DNA from: Virgisporangium ochraceum
GTDB lineage: Bacteria > Actinomycetota > Actinomycetes > Mycobacteriales > Micromonosporaceae
Direction of reading: 5' to 3'
Length of the DNA stretch: 64,000 bases
NCBI RefSeq assembly: GCF_016863655.1
Contig: NZ_BOPH01000020.1
Coordinates: 1-64,000 of the forward strand
The translations under genes and the position numbers were made by a program. The notes beneath the pieces were generated by a model. It was not told the origin of the DNA, did not search any database, and saw only the letters and a list, made by a program, of their open reading frames with translations. The stretch's first letter is position 1; every line of letters begins with the position of its first letter. Of this stretch, positions 8,924 through 18,279 are shown in pieces.

Positions 8924-10228
8924 TCAGGCCACCGCGGCGGTCAGCCTCACCGGGAGCGACTCGTACCCGCGCAGGATGCGCGTTCCCCGCCGGCGCGGCT
9001 CGCCGGCCGGGGCCAGGTCCGGGTAGCGGGTGAAGAGCGCCCGCAGCGCGACCTCGCCCTCCAGCCGGGCCAGGGCCGCGCCCAGGCAGTAGTGCACGCC
9101 GCCGGAGAACGCCAGGTGCTCGCGCGCGTTGGCGCGGGTCACGTCGAAGCGGTCCGGGTCGTCGAAGACTGCCGGGTCGCGGTTGGCGCCGCCGATCAGC
9201 ACCGACATCACCTGGTACGGCCGGATGCGCCGGCCGGCGATCTCGGTCTCCGTGCGGCAGATCCGGCCGGTGTTCTGCACCGGCGAGTCGTACCGCAGCA
9301 CCTCCTCGACCGCGTTGCGCCACCGGGCCGGATCGTCATCGAGGGACGCGCGTTGGTCCGGGTGCGCCATCAGCAGCGCGCTCCCGGTCCCGATGAGGTT
9401 GACCGTGGTCTCGAACCCGGCGGCGAGCAACAGTCCGGCGGTGGCGACCAGCTCGTCGTCGGTGAGCCGGGCCTGCCCGTCCTCGACGTGCACCAGGCGG
9501 CTCAGGAGGTCGTCGCCCGGCGACGCGCGCAGCCGCCGCAGGTGCCCGCGCATCCACTCGTTGCCGCGCCGGATGGCGACCTCGGTGGCCGCGTACCGGC
9601 GCAACGGCAGGCCGATGTCGAGGGTGGGCGCGGCGGCGGCGCCCCAGCGCAGGAACTGCTCGCGCATCGCGACCGGCACACCGAGGATCTCGGCGATCAC
9701 CGTGACCGGCACCAGGCCCGCGTATCCGGCGACGAGGTCCACGTCGGCGCTGCCCGCCATGCGGTCCAGCAGGTCGTCGCACACCTCGGCGACGCGCGGC
9801 CGCAGCGCCTCGATGGCCCGCGGCGTGAAGACCTTCGACACCAGGCGGCGGTAGCGGGTGTGCTCCGGCGGGTCGACGACGAGCATCGACGGCGGGTCGA
9901 CCGGTCCGATCGGCCGGCGCCACTGCCCGATCCGGCGCAGCACGGACACCGGCGCGGGAACCGGCCGGGAGTGCAGGCCCACGCCGAACGCGTCGCTGCG
10001 CAGCACCGCGGTCGCGACGTCGTGCCGCGCGGTGCTGAGCGCGAAGCCGCCGGTCACGATCGCGCCGCGGTCGCGGACGCTCCGGTAGTAGGCGTAGTGG
10101 TCGGCCCGGCGCGCGGGGTCGAGCAGGTAGGCGGCCTGCTCGTCACCGCGCCGGGCCGCCGCCCGGATCCCGATCCGCACCAGGCCGTGCCTGTTCAACC
10201 ACCGCACCGTCGTGCCGGGTCCGATCAT
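8924..10228 (-). CDS. Cytochrome P450 monooxygenase
   Basis: Soluble class I bacterial P450, 434 residues from the ATG at 10228. The I-helix AGFETT carries the oxygen-activating Thr, EEVLRYDSPVQ holds the ExxR pair, and FSGGVHYCLGAALAR is the heme-binding loop with the Cys ligand. A longer start at 10315 would cross the promoter region shared with the PadR gene; the chosen start has GGAG about nine bases upstream. No intact ferredoxin or reductase partner is next to it (the ferredoxin at 2370 is broken), and no biosynthetic core genes lie nearby, so the substrate is unknown. It is divergent from the PadR-ABC operon. Confidence 0.92.
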   Translation of the reverse strand: MIGPGTTVRWLNRHGLVRIGIRAAARRGDEQAAYLLDPARRADHYAYYRSVRDRGAIVTGGFALSTARHDVATAVLRSDAFGVGLHSRPVPAPVSVLRRIGQWRRPIGPVDPPSMLVVDPPEHTRYRRLVSKVFTPRAIEALRPRVAEVCDDLLDRMAGSADVDLVAGYAGLVPVTVIAEILGVPVAMREQFLRWGAAAAPTLDIGLPLRRYAATEVAIRRGNEWMRGHLRRLRASPGDDLLSRLVHVEDGQARLTDDELVATAGLLLAAGFETTVNLIGTGSALLMAHPDQRASLDDDPARWRNAVEEVLRYDSPVQNTGRICRTETEIAGRRIRPYQVMSVLIGGANRDPAVFDDPDRFDVTRANAREHLAFSGGVHYCLGAALARLEGEVALRALFTRYPDLAPAGEPRRRGTRILRGYESLPVRLTAAVA

Positions 10229-10308
10229 CGGTCGCGCTCCGTCCCGGTACCGCTTAGTACCACCGGGACCAGTCTCGCCGGGCCGGTCACGCCGGTCAAT
10301 CGCCGGCC

Positions 10309-10353
10309 TTGACATCCGGGGGCTAACGGTTAGAGGCTATGGCTAACGGTTAG
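10309..10353 (+). promoter_or_regulatory. PadR promoter with two operator-like palindromes
   Basis: A TTGACA -35-like hexamer at 10309-10314 precedes two identical 13-base copies of GGCTAACGGTTAG (10321-10333 and 10341-10353), spaced exactly 20 bases, two helix turns. Each contains the near-palindrome CTAACGGTTAG. The copies cover the expected -10 region and run up to the GGAGG ribosome site of the PadR gene at 10364, as expected for autorepression by a PadR dimer pair. The link to PadR is inferred from position and symmetry. Confidence 0.65.
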
Positions 10354-10363
10354 GGAGGACCCC

Positions 10364-10857
10364 ATGCGGCAGGAAGTGCTGCTGGCGATGCTGGCCAAGG
10401 AGCCGACGCACGGCTACCAGCTGCGGGCGCGGCTGCGCGACGCGCTGGGCCCGCTGGGCGACGCGATGAACGACGGGCAGGTGTACGTCACGCTGACGCG
10501 GCTGGAGAAGGCCGGCCTGCTGGCGGCCGAGAAGACCGCCGAGAGCAAGGTCTACACGCTCACGGCCGCCGGCCACCAGCGGGTCGCCGCGTGGGTCGCC
10601 GAGGTGGAGTGGCCCCGGCCCGACCTGGCCGAGTTCCACCTCAAGCTCGTCGCGGCCGCGGCGGCCGGCCTGGCCGACCCGCTGACGATCGTCGACACCC
10701 AGCGCCGCGAGCTGCTGCGCCGGCTGCGTGACGCGCAGCGCGCCGCCCTGGCCGAGCCACCCCGGTCGGCGGCGGCGCTGCTGCTCGAGGGCATCGTGCT
10801 GCGGCTGCAGGCCGACCTGCGCTGGCTGGAGGCCTGCGAGCGCACCTGGAGCAGCCG

Positions 10858-10861
<4 letters not shown>
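10364..10861 (+). CDS. PadR-family transcriptional regulator
   Basis: 165 residues: an N-terminal winged helix (about 1-80; LLAMLAKEPTHGYQLRARL, then GQVYVTLTRLEKAGLL and YTLTAAGHQRV) and a C-terminal helical dimerisation arm. PadR proteins of this size repress adjacent efflux genes and release DNA on binding a drug-like ligand. The stop overlaps the GTG of the next gene (GTGA), so the regulator and the ABC transporter are translationally coupled. The probable target is the tandem palindrome just upstream. Confidence 0.92.
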
Positions 10862-11588
<727 letters not shown>

Positions 11589-11589
<1 letters not shown>

Positions 11590-13358
11590 TGGGCCGGCTC
11601 CTGCTCGTCGGCCGGCTCGCGGTGCGCGACCTCGGCCGGCGGCGCACCGAGACCGTGCTCCTGCTGCTCGCGATCCTCGCGGCCACCACGACGCTCACGC
11701 TCGGGCTCGTGCTGCGTGACGCGGCCAGCGACCCCTACGAGAGCACCCGCGTGGCGACCGACGGTCCCGACGTGGTCGCCACCGGACGCCAGCCCGACGA
11801 CCTCGCGGCCCTGGCCGACGAGCCCGGCGTGACCGACCACAGTGGACCGTTCCCGGTGGCCGCGGTGGAGCTGGCCGCCGGTGGACGCACCTCCGACGCG
11901 CAGGCCGTGGGCCGCGACGCCACCGCGTCGGTCGACCGGCCCCGCGTCGTCGACGGCACCTGGGTCGGCGACGGCGGCGTCGTGCTCGAGGCGGCGTTCG
12001 CGGCCGCGTTCGACGTGGGCGTTGGCGGCACGGTGACCCTAGACGGCCGCCCCTTCACGGTGGTCGGCACCGCCGTCACCGCCGCGATGCCGCCGTACCC
12101 GAAGTCGTCGTGCGTCTTCCCGTGCGTGAACGGCGAGCCCGGCGCCGGCGTGCCCGCCGGTGTGCTGGAGAACCCCGGCCTGGTCTGGCTCACCCGCGGC
12201 GACGCGCTCGACCTCGCCGGCGACCGGCCCGCCTACGTGCTGAACCTCAGGCTGGCCGACCCCTCGGCCGCACCGGCGTTCGCCGCCGCGCACGGCCCCC
12301 TGACGCAGCCCTGGCAGGCGATCCGCGACGACGCCACCGACCTGGCCCGCGACTCCCAGATCCTGCTGCTGATCGGTGCCTGGCTCCTCGGTCTGCTCGC
12401 GGTCGCGAGCCTCTCGGTGCTCGTCGGCGGCCGGATGGCCGACAGGACCCGCCGCGTCGGGCTGCTGAAGGCGGTGGGCGCCACACCCGGCCTGGTGGCG
12501 GTCGTGCTGCTGACCGGGTACGTCCTGGTGGCCCTCGTCGCGGCCGCGGGTGGCCTGGTTCTGGGCGCCCTGACCGCTCCCCTGCTCACCGGTCCCACCG
12601 CGGGGCTCGTCGGCAGCGCCGGCACCCCGTCGCTCACCGCGTCGACGGTCGGGCCGGTGACCGCCGTCGCCGTGGGGGTGGCGGTGCTCGCGGCGGCCGT
12701 TCCGGCGCTGCGCGCGGCCCGCTCCAGCACCGTCGCCGCCCTGGCCGACGCGGCCCGTCCACCCCGCCGCGCCGGCTGGCTGATCGCGGTGTCGCGCCGG
12801 CTGCCGGTCCCGCTGCTGTTGGCGCTGCGGGTCGCCGCGCGCCGTCCCCGCCGGACGGTCCTGGCCGTGCTCAGCGTCGCGGTGACCGTGAGCGGCGTCG
12901 TCGTGGTGCTGGCGCTGAACGCGTTCCTCGACGGCACCGGCGCCTACGGCACCGACCAGGTGGCCGCGCTGCGCCGGGTGCTCGCCGTCTGGATGGCTGT
13001 GCTGCTGTGCCTGGCCGCCGTCAACGCCGTCGTCATCGCCTGGGCCACGGTCCTCGACAACCGCCACCCCTCGGCGCTGGCCCGTGCCCTGGGCGCCACC
13101 CCCCGCGACGTCACCACCGCGCTGGCTACCGCCCAGATCCTGCCGGCCCTCGTCGGCGCGCTGCTGGGCGTCTTCCCCGGCGGGGTCGCCCTGTACGCCG
13201 CGATCAACACCATCACCGGCGCCGACAGCGGCCGCGCCCCGCTCCCACCGCCGTGGCAGCTGCTCGCCGTGGTCCTCGCCACGGTGGTGACGGTGGCGGC
13301 GCTGACCGCGGTCCCCGCCCGCCTCGGCAGCCGCCAGCCGGTGACCCGCTCCCTCTGA
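11589..13358 (+). CDS. FtsX-family ABC permease
   Basis: 589 residues. A first membrane helix (about 15-40) leads into a periplasm-facing MacB-like loop of about 230 residues. Three helices near 255-380 form the first FtsX core (with GRMADRTRRVGLLKAVGATPG, the cytoplasmic coupling stretch). A further four-helix FtsX-like half follows (RRPRRTVLAVLSVAVTVSGV to the C-terminus), again with a coupling motif (HPSALARALGATPRDV). This is the usual two-module permease of drug or lipid exporters of MacB-like type in actinobacteria. It works with the ATPase encoded just upstream. Confidence 0.9.
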
Positions 13359-13363
13359 CGCCC

Positions 13364-14107
13364 TCAGGCGTCCCGCCTCGTGAGCAGCACGGCGGCGAGC
13401 ACCAGGGCGCCCACCGCCCACAGGCACAGGACCCCCAGCCCCTTCCAGGGGCCGATGGGTAGCTCGTCGAGCCCGCGCGTCGCCTGCACCGCCAGGCCGG
13501 CGTTCATCGGGCCCAGCTGCTTGAGGTGCTTCTCCAGGTCCGCGTCCCGGACGGCGGTCGCGAGGATCGGCACCACGTAGAGCAGCGCCAGCACCGCGCC
13601 GATCGCGGTCGCCGAGTTCCGGGTGACGGTCGCCAGGCCCAGGCTCAGCAGCGCGACCAGCACCAGGTACAGCACCGAGCCCACGGCCGCGCGCAGCACC
13701 GCGCCCGAGCCCAGGTCGGGTGGGTCGTCCAGGTAGGCGCGGCCGGCCCACAACGACAACAGCGTCGAGGGGACCGCGGCAGCGCCCACGATCGCCGCCA
13801 GCACCACGGCCTTGGCGGCGAGCACGTGCGTACGGCGGGGTACGGCGGCGAGGGTCAGCCGCATCGTCCCGCTGCTGTACTCGGTGCCGACCGCGAGCAC
13901 GCCGAGGACCGCGACGACCGCCTGCCCCACCGCCACCCCGGTGAGGCTGACCTTCGCCGGGTCGAACGCGCACGTGCCGTCCGCGCAACGGGTCGCCACC
14001 GCGGCGAGCAGGCTGACGCCCGCCGTCGTCACCACCACCGCGAGGGCCAGCCAGACCGTGCCGGGAGACGTGCGCAGCTTGGTCCACTCGCAGTTGACCG
14101 CGTTCAC
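13364..14107 (-). CDS. ABC-2 type permease subunit
   Basis: 247 residues from the GTG at 14107, which overlaps the upstream stop (GTGA). It has six predicted membrane segments. It begins NCEWTKLRTSPGTVW, a start shared with the adjacent larger permease (SEWTKLRTVRGW), so the two are paralogues and probably form a heterodimer. The stretch GTEYSSGTMRLTLAAVPRR is the ABC-2 coupling region. It is the last gene of a three-gene leftward exporter operon and ends 5 bases from the convergent FtsX gene. Confidence 0.88.
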   Translation of the reverse strand: MNAVNCEWTKLRTSPGTVWLALAVVVTTAGVSLLAAVATRCADGTCAFDPAKVSLTGVAVGQAVVAVLGVLAVGTEYSSGTMRLTLAAVPRRTHVLAAKAVVLAAIVGAAAVPSTLLSLWAGRAYLDDPPDLGSGAVLRAAVGSVLYLVLVALLSLGLATVTRNSATAIGAVLALLYVVPILATAVRDADLEKHLKQLGPMNAGLAVQATRGLDELPIGPWKGLGVLCLWAVGALVLAAVLLTRRDA

Positions 14108-15576
14108 GCGTCGGCCCCGCGCAGGCGCGACCACGCCAGCCCCAGCGTGAGCGCCGCCCAGCCGGCCAGAACCGCGAAGCCGCCCCACGGCGGCAGCGGG
14201 AAGTAGCCGCTCGCCACGACGTAGAGGTTGTCGACCTGGGCGTACTCGTGGGCGCTCTGCTGCACCGCGAACGCGGCCGCCGGGGTCACCCGCAGCAGCC
14301 AGTCGGCGGCCGCGTCGGGCAGGACGGTCACCGCGAGCAGGTACGGCAGCACGACGGTCACCACGGCCGCGGTCACCGCGACGGCGCCGCGCCGCACGAG
14401 CGCGCCGAGCCCCACCCCGAGGACGGCGGCGACCGCGAGCAGCGCGCCGGTGCCGAACACCAGCCGCAGCACCGTGCCGGTCGGCGTCGCGTTCACGTAC
14501 GCGCCGTTGCCCTCCAGCACCGTCCGACCGGCGGTGACCACGACCGCGGCGGCCAGCACCCCCACGACGAACGACACCGCGCCGACCACCGTCGCCTTCG
14601 CGGCCAGGATCCGCCCGCGCGACGGGTTCGCCGCGAGCGTCGTTCGGATCAGGCCGGCCCGGTACTCGGCGGTCACCGACATCGTCGCGACCACGAGCAC
14701 GAAGACGAGCCCGAGGAACGTGCCGACGAGCGTCTGGGTCAGGCTGGTGCCGAGGCCGGAGGCGCCGGCCACGGCGGGGGCGATGTCACCGGACCCCGTG
14801 AGCGTCACCGCGTCGCCGGCGCGCTCGACGGTCGGCGGTGGCGGTGCGGCGGGACCCCCGTCACGCGACCCGATGCCCTCGCCCGTCCACCCGGTGCCGG
14901 TCCAGGCGCCGTCGGTGGTGATGCTGTCGAACGTGGCGGTGGCCTCGCTCGGGCTGCCCGAGGCGCCGGCGGGTCCGATGCCGTCACGGGTGGTCTCCGA
15001 GAACTGCGGCGAGGCGACGAACAGCCCGGCCTCCACTGTGGACGGTAGGTCCGGCAGCCGCACGGTGGCGACCGTCGTCCACCGGACGCCGTCGGCCGAC
15101 GCGGCTCCGGTGACGGTGTCACCGGCGCGGGTCAGCCGCAGCCAGCGGGTGTCCGCCGGTCCGGCCGTGTCGTGGATGAAGTCGTGCTGCACGCGGACCC
15201 CGTGCGCGCCGGTCAGCAGCACCGCCGCGTACGTCGAGCCCTGCCGGGTGCCGTCCTTGACGATCAGGCCGGCCTTGGCCCAGCCGACCAGCTCCCGGCG
15301 GGGCTCACCCTCGGGCGTCGGGATCTGACCGGTGAACGACGCGACCCGCGCCGTGATCGAGCCGTCGCCGGCCAGCGGGCGGTGGGCGAACGTGAACCGG
15401 TCGGTGACCTCGCCGCCGTCCGGTCCGGTCGGCAGGGCGCAACTGTCGTCGCAGGTCCCGCCCGGGCCGGACGCCAGGCCGAGGCCCACCACCGCGACGA
15501 ACGCCAGTGCCAGTGCGACGACCCAGCCGCGCACGGTGCGCAGCTTCGTCCACTCCGAACGCAGAAGCCTCGTCAC
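14104..15576 (-). CDS. ABC-2 permease with a large extracytoplasmic lectin-like insert
   Basis: 490 residues. After membrane helix 1 (about 15-35) comes about 230 residues outside the membrane. This insert begins near a Cys pair (GTCDDSCALP) and has the pattern of DUF1349/concanavalin-like beta-sandwiches (SITARVASFTGQ, WAKAGLIVKDGT, VRVQHDF, WLRLTRAGDTVTGAASADG, EAGLFVASP). Five or six helices follow, with TAEYRAGLIRTTLAANPSRG as the coupling segment. A sugar- or polymer-binding role for the insert is inference. It is coupled to its neighbours by ATGA/GTGA overlaps. Confidence 0.85.
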   Translation of the reverse strand: MTRLLRSEWTKLRTVRGWVVALALAFVAVVGLGLASGPGGTCDDSCALPTGPDGGEVTDRFTFAHRPLAGDGSITARVASFTGQIPTPEGEPRRELVGWAKAGLIVKDGTRQGSTYAAVLLTGAHGVRVQHDFIHDTAGPADTRWLRLTRAGDTVTGAASADGVRWTTVATVRLPDLPSTVEAGLFVASPQFSETTRDGIGPAGASGSPSEATATFDSITTDGAWTGTGWTGEGIGSRDGGPAAPPPPTVERAGDAVTLTGSGDIAPAVAGASGLGTSLTQTLVGTFLGLVFVLVVATMSVTAEYRAGLIRTTLAANPSRGRILAAKATVVGAVSFVVGVLAAAVVVTAGRTVLEGNGAYVNATPTGTVLRLVFGTGALLAVAAVLGVGLGALVRRGAVAVTAAVVTVVLPYLLAVTVLPDAAADWLLRVTPAAAFAVQQSAHEYAQVDNLYVVASGYFPLPPWGGFAVLAGWAALTLGLAWSRLRGADA

Positions 15577-16499
15577 CGCGGTACCCCCTGGTACTCGACG
15601 GCGTCCCGCGTCAGCTCGAGGTAGGCCTCCTCGAGGGTGGCCCGGTGCGCCGACACCTCCGAGAACGGCACGCCCGCCCGGTTGAGCGCGTTCACCACCC
15701 TCTCGGCGGGAAGGCCGGCCACCAGCAGCGTGTCGTTTCCGGTCACCGTGACGTGCGCACCCGCGTCCCGCAGCGCCGGCGCGGCCTCCGCCACGGCCCT
15801 GCCCTCGGCGGTGCGGACCGTCACGCGACCACCCGCCACCGACGCCAGGAGGTCGGCCACCGCCGCGTCGGCGATCACCCGGCCCCGCCCGACGACCACG
15901 ACGTGGTCGGCGATGCCCTGCAGCTCACCCATGAGGTGGCTGGAGACCAGCACCGCCCGCCCGGAGGCGGCCAGCGACCGCAGGAACCCGCGCATCCAGA
16001 TGATGCCCTCGGGGTCCATGCCGTTGAACGGCTCGTCGAGCATCACGACGGACGGGTCGCCCAGCATCGCGGCGGCGATGCCCAGCCGCTGGCGCATGCC
16101 CAGCGAGAACCCGCCCGCCCGCGTGCGGGCCACCGACGCGAGGCCGACGAGGTCGAGCACCTCGTCGGTGCGCCGGGCCGGCAGCCCCTGCGAGTGGGCC
16201 AGCCACAGCAGGTGGTTGCGCGCCGTGCGCGACGGCTGGAGCGCGCCGGCGTCGAGCAGCGAGCCGACCGTACACAGTGGACGGTCCAGCGTCCGGTAGG
16301 GCCGGTTCCCGATCAGCGCGGTGCCGGCGTCGGCCCGGTCGAGCCCGAGGACCACCCGCATGGTGGTCGACTTGCCGGCCCCGTTCGGGCCCACGAACCC
16401 GGTGACCCGCCCGGGCGGCACCGTGAACGACATCCCGTCCAGGGCGAGGGTCGACCCGAACCGCTTGCGCAGCCCGTCGACGATGATGCTGTCAGTCAT
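15573..16499 (-). CDS. ABC-2 exporter ATPase
   Basis: 308 residues. Walker A GPNGAGKSTTMRV (about 38), signature FSLGMRQRLGIA (a Leu in place of the second Gly of LSGGQ, common in ABC-2 ATPases), Walker B VVMLDEPFNGMDP, switch VSSHLM. The C-terminal 90 residues are the regulatory tail usual in this subfamily. It heads the three-gene leftward operon and faces the divergent two-component genes, the arrangement seen in antimicrobial-peptide or cell-envelope stress exporters. Confidence 0.92.
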   Translation of the reverse strand: MTDSIIVDGLRKRFGSTLALDGMSFTVPPGRVTGFVGPNGAGKSTTMRVVLGLDRADAGTALIGNRPYRTLDRPLCTVGSLLDAGALQPSRTARNHLLWLAHSQGLPARRTDEVLDLVGLASVARTRAGGFSLGMRQRLGIAAAMLGDPSVVMLDEPFNGMDPEGIIWMRGFLRSLAASGRAVLVSSHLMGELQGIADHVVVVGRGRVIADAAVADLLASVAGGRVTVRTAEGRAVAEAAPALRDAGAHVTVTGNDTLLVAGLPAERVVNALNRAGVPFSEVSAHRATLEEAYLELTRDAVEYQGVPR

Positions 16500-16522
16500 G
16501 ACCGACGGTCTACGCGCCGGCC

Positions 16523-16552
16523 GGTGTCGGGCCCGTGTCGCCGGCCGACACC
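16523..16552. promoter_or_regulatory. Inverted repeat between exporter and two-component operons
   Basis: GGTGTCGG (16523-16530) and its exact complement CCGACACC (16545-16552) flank a further GTGTCG at 16535-16540. The site fills the 75-base gap between the divergent ATPase (start 16499) and response regulator (start 16575), so it could be the binding site of that regulator. No other copy was noticed. Confidence 0.4.
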
Positions 16553-16574
16553 CCGTTGGCACCTTCCGTTTGGC

Positions 16575-17243
16575 ATGGTGGACCCTGTGCGCGTACTGAT
16601 CGTCGAGGACTTCGGGATCCTGGCCCGGACCATCGCCACCGGGCTGCGGCGCGAGGGCATGGCCGTCGACGTCGTCGGCGACGGCGCCGACGCCCTGGAA
16701 CGGCTCGCGGTCAACCGGTACGACGTGGTGGTGCTCGACCGCGACCTGCCCGGCGTGCACGGCGACGACGTGTGCCGGCGCATCGTCACCGACCACCCGG
16801 CCTCGCGGGTGCTGATGCTCACCGCGGCCGGCACGGTGGCCGACCGCGTCGGCGGGCTCGACCTCGGCGCCGACGACTACCTGCCCAAGCCGTTCGACTT
16901 CGCCGAGCTCGTGGCCCGCATCCGGGCGCTGGCGCGGCGCCCGACCACGTCGCTGCCGCCGGTACTCACCCGCGGCGACCTGACCCTCGACCCGGCGCAC
17001 CGGGTGGCGACCCGGGCCGGCCGGCGGCTCGACCTCAGCCCGAAGGAGTTCGCCGTGCTCGAATGCCTGCTCGCCGCCGGTGGCCGGCCGGTGTCGGCGG
17101 AGGACCTGCTGGAGAAGGTGTGGGACGAGGCGGCCGACCCGTTCACCACCGCCGTGAAGACCACCGTCCGGCGGCTGCGGACCAAGCTCGGTGACCCGCC
17201 GGTGGTGCACACCGTGCGCGAGGCGGGATACCGGGTCCCATGA
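16575..17243 (+). CDS. OmpR-family response regulator
   Basis: 222 residues. The receiver domain (about 5-118) has the acidic pair ED at 11-12, phospho-acceptor Asp55 in VVLDRDLPG, a Thr in LMLTAAG and the Lys of LPKPF. The winged-helix output domain (about 128-220) shows LDLSPKEFAVLECLLAAGGRPVS in its first half and TTAVKTTVRRLRTKLG in the recognition region. The stop overlaps the kinase ATG (ATGA). It probably controls the divergent ABC exporter. Confidence 0.94.
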   Translation: MVDPVRVLIVEDFGILARTIATGLRREGMAVDVVGDGADALERLAVNRYDVVVLDRDLPGVHGDDVCRRIVTDHPASRVLMLTAAGTVADRVGGLDLGADDYLPKPFDFAELVARIRALARRPTTSLPPVLTRGDLTLDPAHRVATRAGRRLDLSPKEFAVLECLLAAGGRPVSAEDLLEKVWDEAADPFTTAVKTTVRRLRTKLGDPPVVHTVREAGYRVP

Positions 17244-18265
17244 CGCTGCGGACCCGGCTGACGCTGCTGTACGCGGTGCCGTTCCTGGCCTCCGGTGCGG
17301 TGCTGGTGGCGATCCCGTTGCTCCAGACCAGCTCCACGCGGCCGGTCGGCACGGGCGGACCGCCGGAGGGAACCGTCGACGGTCCCGTGCTGGACCGCAT
17401 GGTGGGCGCCGCCGTCATCGGGCTGGCCGCGATGGTGGTCGTGTCGGTGGTCGCCGGTTGGCTCGTGGCCGGCCGCTTCCTCCGTCCACTATGGACCATC
17501 ACCGCGACGGCCCGCGACATCTCGGCGAGCAACCTGCACCGGCGCCTCGGACTGGAACGAGCCGGCCGCAGGGACGAGTTCACCCTCCTCGCCGCCACCC
17601 TCGACGACCTGTTCGCCCGGCTGGAGGCCGCGTTCGAGTCGCAGCGGCGGTTCGTCGCCAACGCCGCACACGAGCTGCGGACCCCGCTCACCGCCGAACG
17701 GACGCTGCTGCAGGTCGCGCTCGCCGACCCCGACGCCACCGTCGACTCGCTGCGCGCGGCCTGCGGCGAGGTACTGACGCTCGGCCGCGCCCAGGAGCGC
17801 CTGATCGACGCGCTGCTGACGCTGGCGACCAGCGAACGCGGCCTGGAGCACCGGGAGCCGGTGGACCTGGCGGCGATCGCCGGCGAGGTCGCGCGCTCCC
17901 GCGCCGCCACCGCCCTCGGGCCGGCCGATACCACCGGCGACCCCCGGCTGGTGGAGATCCTGGTGTCCAACCTCGTCGACAACGCGGTGCGGTACAACGT
18001 TCCCGGTGGTCGCGTCGACGTGACGACCTCGGCCGCCGACGGGCAGGCGCTGCTGCGCGTGTCGAACACCGGGCCGGTCGTGCCGCCCGGGGAGGTGGAG
18101 CGGCTGTTCGAACCGTTCCAGCGGCTGGGCGGGGAGCGGCTGGCCGGCGGGCACGGCCTGGGGCTGGCGATCGTCCGGGCGGTCGCGACCGCGCACGGGG
18201 CGACCGTCACCGCCGACCCCCGCCCGGACGGCGGCCTCACCGTCGAGGTGCGCTTCCCGCGCTGA
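17240..18265 (+). CDS. Membrane sensor histidine kinase
   Basis: 341 residues: membrane helices near 8-28 and 60-82 with a short extracytoplasmic loop of about 30 residues, a HAMP domain, HisKA with the phospho-acceptor His144 (NAAHELRTPLT), and HATPase_c with N box LVDNAVRYN, G1 VSNTGPVVP and G2 GHGLGLAIVRAV. The small loop suggests intramembrane sensing, as in kinases that respond to cell-envelope antibiotics. It pairs with the upstream regulator. Confidence 0.94.
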   Translation: MTLRTRLTLLYAVPFLASGAVLVAIPLLQTSSTRPVGTGGPPEGTVDGPVLDRMVGAAVIGLAAMVVVSVVAGWLVAGRFLRPLWTITATARDISASNLHRRLGLERAGRRDEFTLLAATLDDLFARLEAAFESQRRFVANAAHELRTPLTAERTLLQVALADPDATVDSLRAACGEVLTLGRAQERLIDALLTLATSERGLEHREPVDLAAIAGEVARSRAATALGPADTTGDPRLVEILVSNLVDNAVRYNVPGGRVDVTTSAADGQALLRVSNTGPVVPPGEVERLFEPFQRLGGERLAGGHGLGLAIVRAVATAHGATVTADPRPDGGLTVEVRFPR

Positions 18266-18279
18266 CCTATCCTGTGGTG

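Noticed and set aside
8924..10228. P450 as part of a secondary-metabolite cluster together with the DrrAB exporter
   Set aside because: No polyketide, peptide, terpene or RiPP core enzyme in the window, and the exporter is 50 kb away.
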